From Alloprevotella sp. OH1205_COT-284 (GTDB lineage Bacteria; Bacteroidota; Bacteroidia; Bacteroidales; Bacteroidaceae), in NCBI RefSeq assembly GCF_003859795.1, contig NZ_RQYI01000022.1, forward strand, positions 1 through 40,876: a stretch of DNA of 40,876 bases, in the 5' to 3' direction. Position 1 is the first letter of the stretch. The number at the start of each line of letters is the position of its first letter. Below are positions 32,236 to 40,770 of the stretch, piece after piece. Both the position numbers and the translations under genes were made by a program. The notes under the pieces are model-generated. The model was not told the DNA's origin. It searched no databases and saw only the letters and a list, made by a program, of their open reading frames with translations.

Positions 32236-32302
32236 AACACTCCGCTTCTCCTCACTTCTCCAACCGTCCGCCATACCACGGCAATGCCACCGGGCAAAAA
32301 AG

Positions 32303-32876
32303 GTAACGAGTAGAAAATTCTAAGTCTTAGTTAGAATTTTCTACTCGTTACTCCGTTTACGCTACTCCTTAGAGGAAGAAACACTCCGACGCATCAAAGC
32401 ATATCCGGACAAGCCGAAGGGGAAGCGCGGCCGCTCTTCGTAACGAAAGCAACTTTCAGCCTCTACCAAGAGTTTTTCTCATTTTTATCTACATTGTCTA
32501 CACTACCCTCCTTAAACATCAGATATATAAGCAGTTGCGAATGTAGACAACACGACGAATTAACTACATTCGTTGTTACAACCTACACACGTTATCGGGA
32601 AGGCGTGCAGATGCCCGAAATCGTCCATGTAGGCAGTGTAGGTTTCGGGAAAATCTGTCTACATTCGTTTCTATCTGATTGTCATCTACTTGACTCCTTT
32701 CAGTGTAGGTAGGTAAGTCGCTTGTCTACACTTTCATTTCACTGAAATTCAAAAACATGATAGGCGTAGTGTATGTTTTTCGCCGTTTTCACAAAATGAT
32801 CATTGGGGAAGCCACATCATTGATCCTCCCCTCACCTAAAAACACGTTTGACGTGCAGCCGGATGTGCGTTCGGCC
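32303..32876 (+). repeat. Interspersed TCTACA-rich element, copy D
   Basis: A third long copy of the element, between the DUF3078 gene and galM. Its left end is a perfect 21-bp inverted repeat (32303-32323 with 32331-32351, loop GTCTTAG). Then come ACTCCGTTTAC, CCGACGCATCAAAGCATA, the AGAGTTTTTCTC block and the TCTACATTGTCTACAC block (about 32489-32504). The 27-bp core is 32562-32588, and CTGTCTACATTCGTTTC follows at about 32655. The right part holds CTGAAATTCA and AAAATGATCATTGGGGAAG (near 32793-32811), and similarity to copy C runs on to about 32876. A 72-codon frame inside (32494-32712) is not considered coding. Confidence 0.85.
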
Positions 32877-32990
32877 ACCTCGCGAAAAAAAGAGGCGGTT
32901 TTCAGAAGTTTTGTCGTGGGGGGATACCCTTTGGCCGGCAGCTATTATTCCCAATCGCGCCGAGATTATTTATGTTTTTTTGTTGGGGAC

Positions 32991-33021
32991 TTGTAAAAGC
33001 AAAAGTTTTTTTGTAGTTTTG
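32991..33021 (+). promoter_or_regulatory. Promoter of the galactose operon
   Basis: TTG at 32991-32993, a 20-nt spacer, TAGTTTTG at 33014-33021: an exact TTG-N20-TAnnTTTG match. Transcription should start near 33028, giving a leader of about 83 nt before galM. It lies about 115 nt after the end of repeat copy D. Confidence 0.8.
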
Positions 33022-33110
33022 CATTATAAAGCCACAAGAAAGAAAAGAGTTCTTGTTTTCAAAATCATAACTCTCTAATAAATAGACTCAAAGCCTAAAA
33101 TCTACACATT

Positions 33111-34208
33111 ATGGAAATCTCGAAAATCAGCGGTCTGAAAGCCGTCGACTTCCAAAAGGAAATCGGCGGGAAACAAATAAATTTATATTTTTTGCGTAAT
33201 ACAAATGGCTACGAAGTGGCTGTCACTAACTATGGCGGTTCAATCGTAGCCATTATGGTACCCGATCGCGACGGCAACATCGCCAATGTCATCCAAGGTC
33301 ACGACAATATAGACGACTGCATAAACTCGCCCGAACCCTTCCTCTCCACTTTGATCGGCAGATACGGCAATCGCATTTGTAAAGGCACTTTTCATCTGAA
33401 CGGGAAAGCCTATCACCTCTCGGTCAACAATGGTGCCAATCATCTGCACGGTGGCCCGACCGGTTTCCATGCACGCGTATGGGATGCAGAGCAAATCGGA
33501 GATAAAACTCTCGTGCTGAGATATGTTTCCGCCTACTATGAAGAGGGTTTTCCCGGCGAATTGTCTATGACCGTGCGCTACACTTGGACAGACGACAATG
33601 AGCTGATCATCGACTACCGCGGCACGACCAACAAGAAAACGGTTGTCAATATGACCAGCCATGGTTTCTTCTCATTGCAAGGCATTGCCAACCCCACGCC
33701 TTCCGCCATGGACACGATTTGCGAAATCAACGCAGATTTTTTCATTCCTATTGATGAAAACTGCATCCCCACGGGCGAAATCCTAAAAGTAGAAGGCACT
33801 CCTTTTGATTTTCGCAAGCCCCATGCCGTAGGAGAGCGCATCGACGCCACCGACAACGAGCAAATCAAAAACGGTGCAGGATATGACCATTGCTATGTCT
33901 TAAACAAAAACGAAGTTGGCGAACTCTCTTTTGCAGCCAAAATCACCGAACCCACCACAGGGCGCACCATGGAGGTCTACACCACAGAGCCCGGCATGCA
34001 GTTCTATTCCGACAACTGGGCTGATGGCTACAAAGGACAGTTTGGCGCAACATTCGGAAAACGCTCCGCACTCTGCTTCGAAGCACAACACTTCCCCGAC
34101 AGCCCCAACAAACCCCATTTCCCCAGCGTCGTGCTCAAACCCGGAGAAGTCTACACACAAAAAACCATTTATAAATTTGGCACGGACGAGCAAAACAATC
34201 CCTCTTGA
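33111..34208 (+). CDS. galM: Aldose 1-epimerase (galactose mutarotase)
   Basis: A 365-residue beta-sandwich epimerase interconverting alpha and beta anomers of galactose and glucose. N-terminal NTNGYEVAVTNYGGSIVAIM is typical. The substrate Arg is in GRYGNRI (about 83-89). The catalytic histidines lie in NNGANHLHGG (about 105-114) and TSHGFFSLQG (about 183-192); the catalytic Glu is near the C-terminus in CFEAQHFPDSPN (about 322). There is no signal peptide, so it is cytoplasmic, unlike many Bacteroides paralogues. It is the first gene of galM-gluP-galK: it supplies the alpha anomer that galactokinase needs. Confidence 0.94.
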   Translation: MEISKISGLKAVDFQKEIGGKQINLYFLRNTNGYEVAVTNYGGSIVAIMVPDRDGNIANVIQGHDNIDDCINSPEPFLSTLIGRYGNRICKGTFHLNGKAYHLSVNNGANHLHGGPTGFHARVWDAEQIGDKTLVLRYVSAYYEEGFPGELSMTVRYTWTDDNELIIDYRGTTNKKTVVNMTSHGFFSLQGIANPTPSAMDTICEINADFFIPIDENCIPTGEILKVEGTPFDFRKPHAVGERIDATDNEQIKNGAGYDHCYVLNKNEVGELSFAAKITEPTTGRTMEVYTTEPGMQFYSDNWADGYKGQFGATFGKRSALCFEAQHFPDSPNKPHFPSVVLKPGEVYTQKTIYKFGTDEQNNPS

Positions 34209-34257
34209 TATTCCGACATCACAAAACAACAAACAATAAACTCAAACACAACATCTA

Positions 34258-35526
34258 ATGGCACAAAAGTCGAAACAATGGGGCGCAATCATCGTGATGA
34301 TAGCCCTCTTCGCAATGATTGCGTTCGTAACCAACCTTTGCACCCCGATGGCAACCATCATTAAAAACCAAGGGGACATCTCCAACGTTTTATCTCAGAT
34401 CGGAAACTATGGCAACTTCATTGCCTATCTTGTCATGGGAATTCCCGCGGGAATGCTCATCTCCAAATTCGGTTATAAGAAAACAGCCCTCATCGGTCTG
34501 TTGGTAGGTAGCATTGGTATTCTTATCCAATGGTTCAGCGGTCAGCTCAACGCCCAAGAAAACTTGGGACTCGTATTTGGTGTTTATCTTATCGGTGCTT
34601 TCATCGCCGGTCTTTGCATGGCCATTCTCAACTGCGTGGTAAACCCGATGCTCAACCTTCTCGGCGGCGGCGGAAACTCCGGTAATCAGCTCATCCAAAT
34701 CGGAGGTGTGTTCAACTCTTCGGCAGCCGTAGCCTGCTACATCCTGATGGGTGCGCTGATTGCAGATGCCAGCAAAGCCAAAATTGCAGACGCTACTCCC
34801 GCTCTGATGATTGCTTTGGCCATTTTTGTAGTGGCATTCATCGTCATCCTTTTCACCAAAATCGAAGAACCCGAACAAGCTCCCGTACGCGTGGATCTCA
34901 TCTCCGGAGCTTTGAAGCATCGCCACTTTGCCCTTGGTGCCTTGGCCATTTTCCTTTATATGGGTATTGAGGTAGGAGTTCCCAATTTCGTTCAACAAAT
35001 GCTTGTAGCCGACGGCATCCCCGCCAGCACGGTCGGTCTTTTGGTGGCCGTATATTGGTTCATGATGCTGATCGGCCGCTTTGTCGGTGCAAGTATCGGC
35101 AGCAAAGTCAGCAGCCGCGCCATGATCACCACGGTATCTATTGCCACGCTCGTACTTGTGTTGTTCGGAATGTTTGCCCCCGACGGAATTTTGGTGAAGT
35201 TCCCCGGTGTGGATTGGAGCAAACTCGAACTCATTTGGCAACCCATTCCCCTCGGCATCTTCTCTTTCCTTCTCGTAGGTCTTTGCACTTCCGTGATGTG
35301 GGGAGCTATCTTCAACATGGCCGTTGAAGGCCTCGGCAAATACACGGCCATTGCGAGCGGCATCTTCATGACCATGGTATTCGGTTGTGCCGTCATGATG
35401 GCTGTTCAAGGTTTTGTAGCCGACAAAGCAGGCTATATCAACAGCTTCTGGGTGGTGGTATTCTGCGCCGCCTACATCCTCTTCTATGCTTTGATTGGTA
35501 GTCGCGTCACTCATCGCGAAGAATAA
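34258..35526 (+). CDS. gluP: Glucose/galactose MFS transporter (FucP/GluP-type)
   Basis: A 422-residue major facilitator with about 12 membrane helices. The first is VMIALFAMIAFVTNLCTP (about 12-29). The motif YLVMGIPAGMLISKFGYKKT (about 57-76) and NCVVNPMLNLLGGGGNSGNQ (about 127-146) belong to the FucP/GluP sugar-proton symporter branch. The position between galM and galK (49 nt after galM) indicates galactose, possibly also glucose, as substrate. Function by homology is sugar import across the inner membrane. The gene name is by family analogy; related proteins carry fucose. Confidence 0.88.
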   Translation: MAQKSKQWGAIIVMIALFAMIAFVTNLCTPMATIIKNQGDISNVLSQIGNYGNFIAYLVMGIPAGMLISKFGYKKTALIGLLVGSIGILIQWFSGQLNAQENLGLVFGVYLIGAFIAGLCMAILNCVVNPMLNLLGGGGNSGNQLIQIGGVFNSSAAVACYILMGALIADASKAKIADATPALMIALAIFVVAFIVILFTKIEEPEQAPVRVDLISGALKHRHFALGALAIFLYMGIEVGVPNFVQQMLVADGIPASTVGLLVAVYWFMMLIGRFVGASIGSKVSSRAMITTVSIATLVLVLFGMFAPDGILVKFPGVDWSKLELIWQPIPLGIFSFLLVGLCTSVMWGAIFNMAVEGLGKYTAIASGIFMTMVFGCAVMMAVQGFVADKAGYINSFWVVVFCAAYILFYALIGSRVTHREE

Positions 35527-35544
35527 ATAAGAAATTCATAAAGG

Positions 35545-35590
35545 AAAGTGTCGGGCTTTCGGCTTTGCAATGCCCCGACACTTTTCTTCT
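35545..35590 (+). terminator. Hairpin between the galactose transporter and galK
   Basis: AAAGTGTCGGG (35545-35555) pairs with CCCGACACTTT (35574-35584), loop of 18 nt, followed by TCTTCTTC. It resembles a weak intrinsic terminator or attenuator placed inside the operon, 19 nt after the transporter stop and 39 nt before galK. Confidence 0.6.
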
Positions 35591-35622
35591 TCAATCATTT
35601 AATCCCTCAAAAACTAAATCCC

Positions 35623-36783
35623 ATGAAACTCACAATCGAAGACGTTCGCAGTCGCTTCCAAAAGCACTTCGATGGCAGCACAGGCTCTGTTTACGCCTCT
35701 CCCGGTCGTATCAACCTCATTGGTGAGCACACCGACTATAATGACGGCTTTGTATTTCCCGGTGCCGTAGAGCAAGGCATGATTGCCGAGATCAAGCCCA
35801 ACGGCACTCGCAACGTACGCGCCTACTCCATTGATCTCAAAGATTACACCGAATTTTCGCTTGACGACGAACAAGGGCCTTCTGCAAGTTGGGCACGCTA
35901 CATCTTCGGCGTATGCCGGGAAATGATGGCTCTCGGCGTCCCCGTCGAAGGCTTCAATACCGCTTTTGCAGGCGACGTTCCTCTCGGTGCCGGCATGAGC
36001 TCTTCGGCTGCCCTTGAATCGGTTTATGCTTTCGCTATCAACGACATTTGGGGCGACAACAAAATCGAGAAAATGGAATTGGCACGCGTCGGACAACGCA
36101 CCGAACATAAATACGTAGGCTGCAACTGCGGGATTATGGACCAGTTTGCTTCCGTACACGGCAAAAAAGGATCGCTCATGCGCTTAGACTGCCGCAGCGG
36201 CGAATTTGAATACTTCCCCTTCAATCCCCAAGGCTACAAACTGGTGTTGGTGAACTCCCAAGTGAAACACGAGCTTGTCGGTTCTCCCTACAACGATCGC
36301 CGTCGCAGCTGCGAACGTGTGGCCGAAGCGATCAATAAACTACACCCGGAAGTGAAATCTTTGCGCGACGCCAGCTACGAACATCTCGATGAGGTTCGCG
36401 GACAGGTTTCCGAAGAAGATGCTCTCCGTGCACACTATGTGATCGGCGAACGCGAACGCGTGCTCACCGTGTGCGATGCACTCGAAAAGGGCGATTACGA
36501 AACCGTTGGCCAAATGATGTATGCCACTCACGAAGGATTGTCGAAAGAATACGAAGTGTCGTGCGAAGAGCTGGACTACCTCAACGACATTGCCAAAGAA
36601 GAAGGCGTGACCGGTTCTCGCATTATGGGCGGCGGCTTCGGCGGATGCACAATCAACCTCGTACCCGAAGAACTCTACGAAAACTTCTGCAAAGTGGTGA
36701 AAGAAAAATTTGCGGCCAAATTCGGAAAAGACCCCGTGATCATCGACGTCGTTATCGGCGACGGTTCTCGCAAACTCTGCTAA
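35623..36783 (+). CDS. galK: Galactokinase
   Basis: A 386-residue GHMP kinase phosphorylating galactose to galactose-1-phosphate. The galactokinase signature GRINLIGEHTDYNDGFVFP lies at about 27-45. The ATP loop is VPLGAGMSSSAALE (about 115-128) and the third motif GSRIMGGGFGGCTINLV (about 331-347). The start is taken at 35623 (MKLTIEDV) because the upstream in-frame codons overlap the intercistronic hairpin at 35545-35584. It is the third gene of the galactose operon. Genes for galT and galE are not adjacent. A strong terminator follows. Confidence 0.96.
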   Translation: MKLTIEDVRSRFQKHFDGSTGSVYASPGRINLIGEHTDYNDGFVFPGAVEQGMIAEIKPNGTRNVRAYSIDLKDYTEFSLDDEQGPSASWARYIFGVCREMMALGVPVEGFNTAFAGDVPLGAGMSSSAALESVYAFAINDIWGDNKIEKMELARVGQRTEHKYVGCNCGIMDQFASVHGKKGSLMRLDCRSGEFEYFPFNPQGYKLVLVNSQVKHELVGSPYNDRRRSCERVAEAINKLHPEVKSLRDASYEHLDEVRGQVSEEDALRAHYVIGERERVLTVCDALEKGDYETVGQMMYATHEGLSKEYEVSCEELDYLNDIAKEEGVTGSRIMGGGFGGCTINLVPEELYENFCKVVKEKFAAKFGKDPVIIDVVIGDGSRKLC

Positions 36784-36824
36784 ACCGATACGACGAGCTG
36801 TCAAAGCTCCTTACGAAAATCTCT

Positions 36825-36858
36825 GCACCGCGCGAATTATTCGTGCGGTGCTTTTTTA
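36825..36858 (+). terminator. Terminator of the galactose operon
   Basis: GCACCGCGCGAA (36825-36836) pairs with TTCGTGCGGTGC (36840-36851), one G-T pair, loop TTA, followed directly by TTTTTTATTT. A textbook intrinsic terminator, 42 nt after the galK stop. Confidence 0.9.
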
Positions 36859-36890
36859 TTTCCTAATTATTTGCGAACTTTGCCATCACT

Positions 36891-37583
36891 ATGCAAATCG
36901 ATCCAACCATAGCAACAATTTGGGCCGAGTTTAGCAGCACGCTGCAATTGGTCATCAAAGGTATCATCATCGGCATTGTCGTTTCTGCCCCGATGGGACC
37001 TGTGGGTATATTGTGCATTCAACGCACGATGCACAAAGGCCGCAACTTCGGGCTTGCCACAGGTGCCGGAGCCGCTTTGTCCGATTTCCTTTATGCATTA
37101 ATCACCGGTTCGGGAATGCTTTTTGTAATGGACTTCATTGAACGTCCGGAAATCATCTTTTGGTTAAAGCTCGGCGGAAGCATCATTCTCTTCATTTTCG
37201 GTCTGCACACCCTTCTTTCCAATCCCATAAAGGCCATACGCCAACCCTCCGGCAAGAAAGGCACGCTTTTTCACAACTTCATCACCTCCTTTTTCGTCAC
37301 CCTCTCCAACCCCCTCATCATATTGCTGTTCATAGCCCTCTATGCACAGCTTACCTTCACCGTTCCCTCCAACCCCTTTGGTGTGGCCTGCGGTTATCTT
37401 TCTATCATCGGCGGTGCGATGCTTTGGTGGCTGGGTCTGACCTATCTTGTAACAAGAATGAAAACCACGTTCGGTTTGAGAGGCATGTTTTTTCTCAATC
37501 GCACAATCGGCACCATTGTTGTGGTCGTGAGCGTCTTTTATGCCATGACCACCGTATTTCGCATCTCTCTAACTTTCTATTAA
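36891..37583 (+). CDS. LysE/RhtB-family amino acid exporter
   Basis: A 230-residue inner membrane protein with about six membrane helices. The family marker GIVVSAPMGPVGILCIQRTM lies at about 29-48, with the GLATGAGAALSDFLYA helix after it. LysE proteins export lysine, threonine, homoserine lactone or other small amines; the substrate here is not readable. A DUF4924 gene starts 3 nt after the stop, so the two are certainly close partners in one transcript. Its own promoter is unclear: GAACTTTG at 36875-36882 is one mismatch from TAnnTTTG and would give an almost leaderless mRNA. Confidence 0.85.
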   Translation: MQIDPTIATIWAEFSSTLQLVIKGIIIGIVVSAPMGPVGILCIQRTMHKGRNFGLATGAGAALSDFLYALITGSGMLFVMDFIERPEIIFWLKLGGSIILFIFGLHTLLSNPIKAIRQPSGKKGTLFHNFITSFFVTLSNPLIILLFIALYAQLTFTVPSNPFGVACGYLSIIGGAMLWWLGLTYLVTRMKTTFGLRGMFFLNRTIGTIVVVVSVFYAMTTVFRISLTFY

Positions 37584-37586
37584 GCC

Positions 37587-38144
37587 ATGTTTATAGCCCG
37601 ACAACTGCGAAACAAAAATCGTGCAGAATACTTGCTATATATGTGGCAAGTAGAAGACATCATTCGAGCCCATCATTGCGACATCGAAGCTCTGCGCAAC
37701 GGCTATCTCTCCCAATTCGATCTCACCGCCGAAGAGCGCAAAGAGTTGGAAGAGTGGTATGAAAACCTCTGTGTTATGCTCAAAGAAGAAGGCAAAACGC
37801 TCCATGGGCATTTACAGATCAATAAAAACGTGCTCGAAAGTTTGTCGGAAACTCACAATAAACTTCTTTCTTCCTCTCAGTATCCCTATTATAGAGAATT
37901 GTATTACAAAGTTCTCCCCTACATCGTCGAGCTTCGTGCCAAGAAACAGGAAAAGACCTCCGGCGGCAACGAAAAAGAACTGGAAACCTGCTTCGAGTTC
38001 CTCTATGGAGTGATGTTGCTGCGGTTTCAAAAGAAAGAAGTTTTTCCCGAAACGCAAAATGCCGCCAAAGACGTGTCTGCCTTGTTGGGACAGCTCTCCG
38101 ATTATTGGAAAAAGGATCAAGAAGGACAGCTGTTTGAGACATAG
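37587..38144 (+). CDS. DUF4924 family protein
   Basis: A 185-residue soluble, mainly helical protein. It begins MFIARQLRNKNRAEYLLYMW, followed by QVEDIIRAHHCDI, which I recognise as the DUF4924 start, a family restricted to Bacteroidetes. No signal peptide or membrane helix. Function unknown. Conserved polar and aromatic residues near the start (EYLLYMWQVED) might form a binding surface, but nothing catalytic is evident. It follows the LysE-type gene by 3 nt. Confidence 0.85.
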   Translation: MFIARQLRNKNRAEYLLYMWQVEDIIRAHHCDIEALRNGYLSQFDLTAEERKELEEWYENLCVMLKEEGKTLHGHLQINKNVLESLSETHNKLLSSSQYPYYRELYYKVLPYIVELRAKKQEKTSGGNEKELETCFEFLYGVMLLRFQKKEVFPETQNAAKDVSALLGQLSDYWKKDQEGQLFET

Positions 38145-38241
38145 CTTTCCGCCACGACATTTTTCCACCCCGACAAGCCTTTGACGGCTGTGAGCCGACT
38201 TGCTCCTGGCTTTTTGTTGCTTCCTTTTTCCGATTTTCGAT

Positions 38242-39114
38242 ATGTCGCCTCGGCTTTCCGTCCTCGTCTGTACAATCAACGATCGCATCAAAAACGTTCC
38301 CGATTTGCTGCTGCCCCCTCGGGCAGATTTGTTGTATGTCGTTTCGTTTCAATACACGGCCTCTGTCTTTCTCGACATGATTCCCCCTTCGTTGAAAGAA
38401 CGCGACGACGTCAAGCTCGTGCCCTTTCTCTCCTCGGGACTGTCTGCCAATCGCAACAATGCCTTTCGCCATTGCACCACCGAACTGGCACTGATCGCCG
38501 ACGACGATGTGCGTTATTCCAATGACCGCATCGACATGGTGCTTCGACATTTCGCACAACATCCCGACATCGACATCATGTGCTTTCAGGCACAAGAGAT
38601 GGACGGAACGCCTCTCAAAGCCTACCCCTCCTTTTCTTTCGAATATTCAAACCGTCCGAAAGGCTCTTATTTCACGAGTTTTGAAATCGCCTTTCGCACC
38701 GATGCTCATCTTCCGGCCTTCGACACCCGCTTCGGCCTCGGAGCGTCCTATCTGTCTTGCGGAGAAGAGGAAGTCTTTTTGCATCAAGCCCACCGCTGGG
38801 GGGCTCGAATCGTTTATTTTCCCGAAGTGCTCTGTTTGATCTCCGGTCGTGAAACAACCGGTAAGCGTTTCTTTTCAGACACCAAAGTCCGGCGTTCAAA
38901 GGGAGCCGTTTTCTACATGATGTTTGGCTTCTTGGGGGCTTTTTTGCGCATCACCAAACATGCTCTCCTGCTCCCCTCTTCGTGCGATCGTTGGAAATTT
39001 TGGAAAGACATGCTGGACGGCATCATCTACATTTTTCGTAATCCTCTCAACGAAGGCATGGCCGACGAGATTCCTTTGGACTTTCAAACTATGGATTTCC
39101 GAAACCTCCCGTGA
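38242..39114 (+). CDS. Glycosyltransferase family 2 protein
   Basis: A 290-residue GT-A fold glycosyltransferase. It starts LSVLVCTINDR near residue 5, has the acceptor-side SSGLSANRNNAFRH segment (about 74-87) and the metal/nucleotide-sugar motif ALIADDDVRYS (DDD near residues 98-100). A later FDTRFGLGASYLSCGEEEVF segment (about 165-184) matches the ED-type acceptor region. No membrane anchor at the N-terminus; one hydrophobic stretch near 228-240 (FYMMFGFLGAFL). It probably adds a sugar to a surface glycan precursor on the cytoplasmic side. ATG 38242 is preferred over an upstream TTG at 38200. It lies 97 nt after the DUF4924 gene and converges with gdhA. Confidence 0.82.
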   Translation: MSPRLSVLVCTINDRIKNVPDLLLPPRADLLYVVSFQYTASVFLDMIPPSLKERDDVKLVPFLSSGLSANRNNAFRHCTTELALIADDDVRYSNDRIDMVLRHFAQHPDIDIMCFQAQEMDGTPLKAYPSFSFEYSNRPKGSYFTSFEIAFRTDAHLPAFDTRFGLGASYLSCGEEEVFLHQAHRWGARIVYFPEVLCLISGRETTGKRFFSDTKVRRSKGAVFYMMFGFLGAFLRITKHALLLPSSCDRWKFWKDMLDGIIYIFRNPLNEGMADEIPLDFQTMDFRNLP

Positions 39115-39137
39115 CAAAAGCCGCTTTCATGCTCTCT

Positions 39138-39220
39138 CCCCGACAAAAGTAAGCTCCAATGTTCAGACATCTGCGCTATTCCCACACATATCCGAACATT
39201 GGAGCTTACGTTTTTCGGGG
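39138..39220. terminator. Bidirectional terminator between the glycosyltransferase gene and gdhA
   Basis: Perfect 16-bp arms, 39149-39164 (starting GTAAGCTCC) and 39194-39209 (ending GGAGCTTAC), enclose 29 nt that are themselves partly self-complementary. An outer CCCGA/TCGGG pair adds to the stem. T runs on both sides (GTTTTTC right; TTTTGTC on the other strand) suit the convergent genes, whose stops lie at 39114 and 39233. Confidence 0.8.
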
Positions 39221-39232
39221 GTCTTTTTTGTT

Positions 39233-40570
39233 TTACACAACCCCTTCGGCCATCATGGCTTTTGCCACCTTCATAAATCCGGCAACATTCGCCCCTTTCA
39301 CATAATTGATGTATCCGTCTTCGGTCTTTCCGAATTTGACACATTGTTGGTGTATGCCGTGCATAATCTGATGCAAACGTGCATCCACATCGGCAGCCGT
39401 CCAGCCCAAATGCATTGCATTTTGACTCATTTCGAGGCCGGAAGTAGCCACACCTCCTGCATTCACGGCTTTGCCCGGTGCATAAAGAATTTTATGCTCC
39501 AAGAAGAGTTCGATCGCTTCGGGTGTGCAACCCATGTTGGAAATTTCCCCGACACATTGCACTTTGTTTTCGATCAGCTGCAAAGCATCTTTCCCGTCCA
39601 GTTCATTTTGCGTCGCACAGGGCAGAGCGATGTCTGTTTTCACTTCCCACGGACGTCGTCCCGGCACGAATTTGGCTTCGGGATACCGTTCTGCGTAAGG
39701 TGCCACCACGTCGTTGCCCGAAGCGCGCAATTCGAGCATATAGTCTATTTTCTCTCCGCAAATGCCGTCGGGGTCGTAGACATATCCGTCGGGACCGCTG
39801 ATCGTCACGACCTTAGCTCCCAGTTCGGTAGCCTTCAAAGCGGCTCCCCATGCCACGTTTCCGAATCCGGAAAGAGCCACGGTTTTGCCTTTTATGGATA
39901 AGCCGGCCGTTTGCAACATTTCGTTCACAAAATACAAGCCGCCAAATCCCGTTGCTTCGGGACGAATCAGGCTGCCGCCAAACTCCAAGCCCTTTCCGGT
40001 CAATACGCCCGAAAAATCACGGGTCAGTTTCTTGTATTGGCCGAACAGATAGCCGATTTCTCTACCACCGACACCAATATCTCCGGCAGGAATGTCTATT
40101 TCGGGGCCGATATGGCGATACAATTCACTCATAAAAGCTTGGCAAAAGCGCATGATTTCGGCATCGCTCTTTCCTTTCGGTGAAAAATTACTTCCTCCCT
40201 TGCCTCCTCCCATGGGGAGTGTGGTCAAAGCATTTTTGAACGTTTGTTCAAATCCGAGGAATTTAAGGATACTCAGATTGACCGAAGCGTGGAAACGCAG
40301 TCCGCCTTTATAAGGGCCTATGGCCGAGTTAAACTGCACACGATAGCCGATGTTTACTTGTACTTTTCCACTATCGTCCACCCAAGGCACTCTGAAAGTG
40401 ATGATGCGCTCCGGTTCGACAAGGCGTTCGAGGAGCGACGCACGCTCCCATTCCGGATGTTCGTTATACACGTCGCCCACGCAAAGCAACACTTCGCGCA
40501 CTGCTTGCAAATACTCATACTCGCCGGGATGCTGTGATTCCAGACGACTCATAAAAAGGTCGATGTTCAT
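39233..40570 (-). CDS. gdhA: NADP-specific-type glutamate dehydrogenase
   Basis: A 445-residue hexameric-type enzyme interconverting glutamate and 2-oxoglutarate plus ammonia. The substrate segment is GPYKGGLRFHASVN (about 88-101). The catalytic Lys lies in LPMGGGKGGSNF (about 121-132). The PAGDIGVGGREIG segment is near 165-177 and the nucleotide motif ALSGFGNVAWG near 240. The start is set at 40570 (MNIDLFMSRLESQHP); a longer frame to 40642 would overlap the predicted promoter. Homologues in Bacteroides and Porphyromonas are abundant and may act in amino acid fermentation. The cofactor cannot be settled by eye. Confidence 0.93.
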   Translation of the reverse strand: MNIDLFMSRLESQHPGEYEYLQAVREVLLCVGDVYNEHPEWERASLLERLVEPERIITFRVPWVDDSGKVQVNIGYRVQFNSAIGPYKGGLRFHASVNLSILKFLGFEQTFKNALTTLPMGGGKGGSNFSPKGKSDAEIMRFCQAFMSELYRHIGPEIDIPAGDIGVGGREIGYLFGQYKKLTRDFSGVLTGKGLEFGGSLIRPEATGFGGLYFVNEMLQTAGLSIKGKTVALSGFGNVAWGAALKATELGAKVVTISGPDGYVYDPDGICGEKIDYMLELRASGNDVVAPYAERYPEAKFVPGRRPWEVKTDIALPCATQNELDGKDALQLIENKVQCVGEISNMGCTPEAIELFLEHKILYAPGKAVNAGGVATSGLEMSQNAMHLGWTAADVDARLHQIMHGIHQQCVKFGKTEDGYINYVKGANVAGFMKVAKAMMAEGVV

Positions 40571-40612
40571 GTCTTTCAATATAGAGGAAGGATTAACAAT
40601 GTGTTGATGAGG

Positions 40613-40642
40613 CGAATTTAGTAAAAAAAAACAACGACACAA
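40613..40642 (-). promoter_or_regulatory. Predicted promoter of gdhA
   Basis: On the minus strand TTG (complement of 40640-40642), 19 nt, TAAATTCG (complement of 40613-40620). One mismatch from TAnnTTTG. The leader would be about 37 nt. Confidence 0.45.
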
Positions 40643-40770
40643 GTTTTTCTCCTCTTTATTTGAGGAAAGATGTGGGTTTGAGAGGCAAATATGCCTTCAT
40701 GACGAAAAATGAAACCATTTTTCATCGGGAGCATACTTGCCTCTCGGCATGTTTTCACTACTCGGTTCGT

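Noticed and set aside
38200-38241. Longer start (TTG) for the glycosyltransferase
   Set aside because: The extra residues MLLAFCCFLFPIFD look like a signal sequence, but the enzyme's nucleotide-sugar domain begins at once after ATG 38242, and an ATG is preferred over TTG here.
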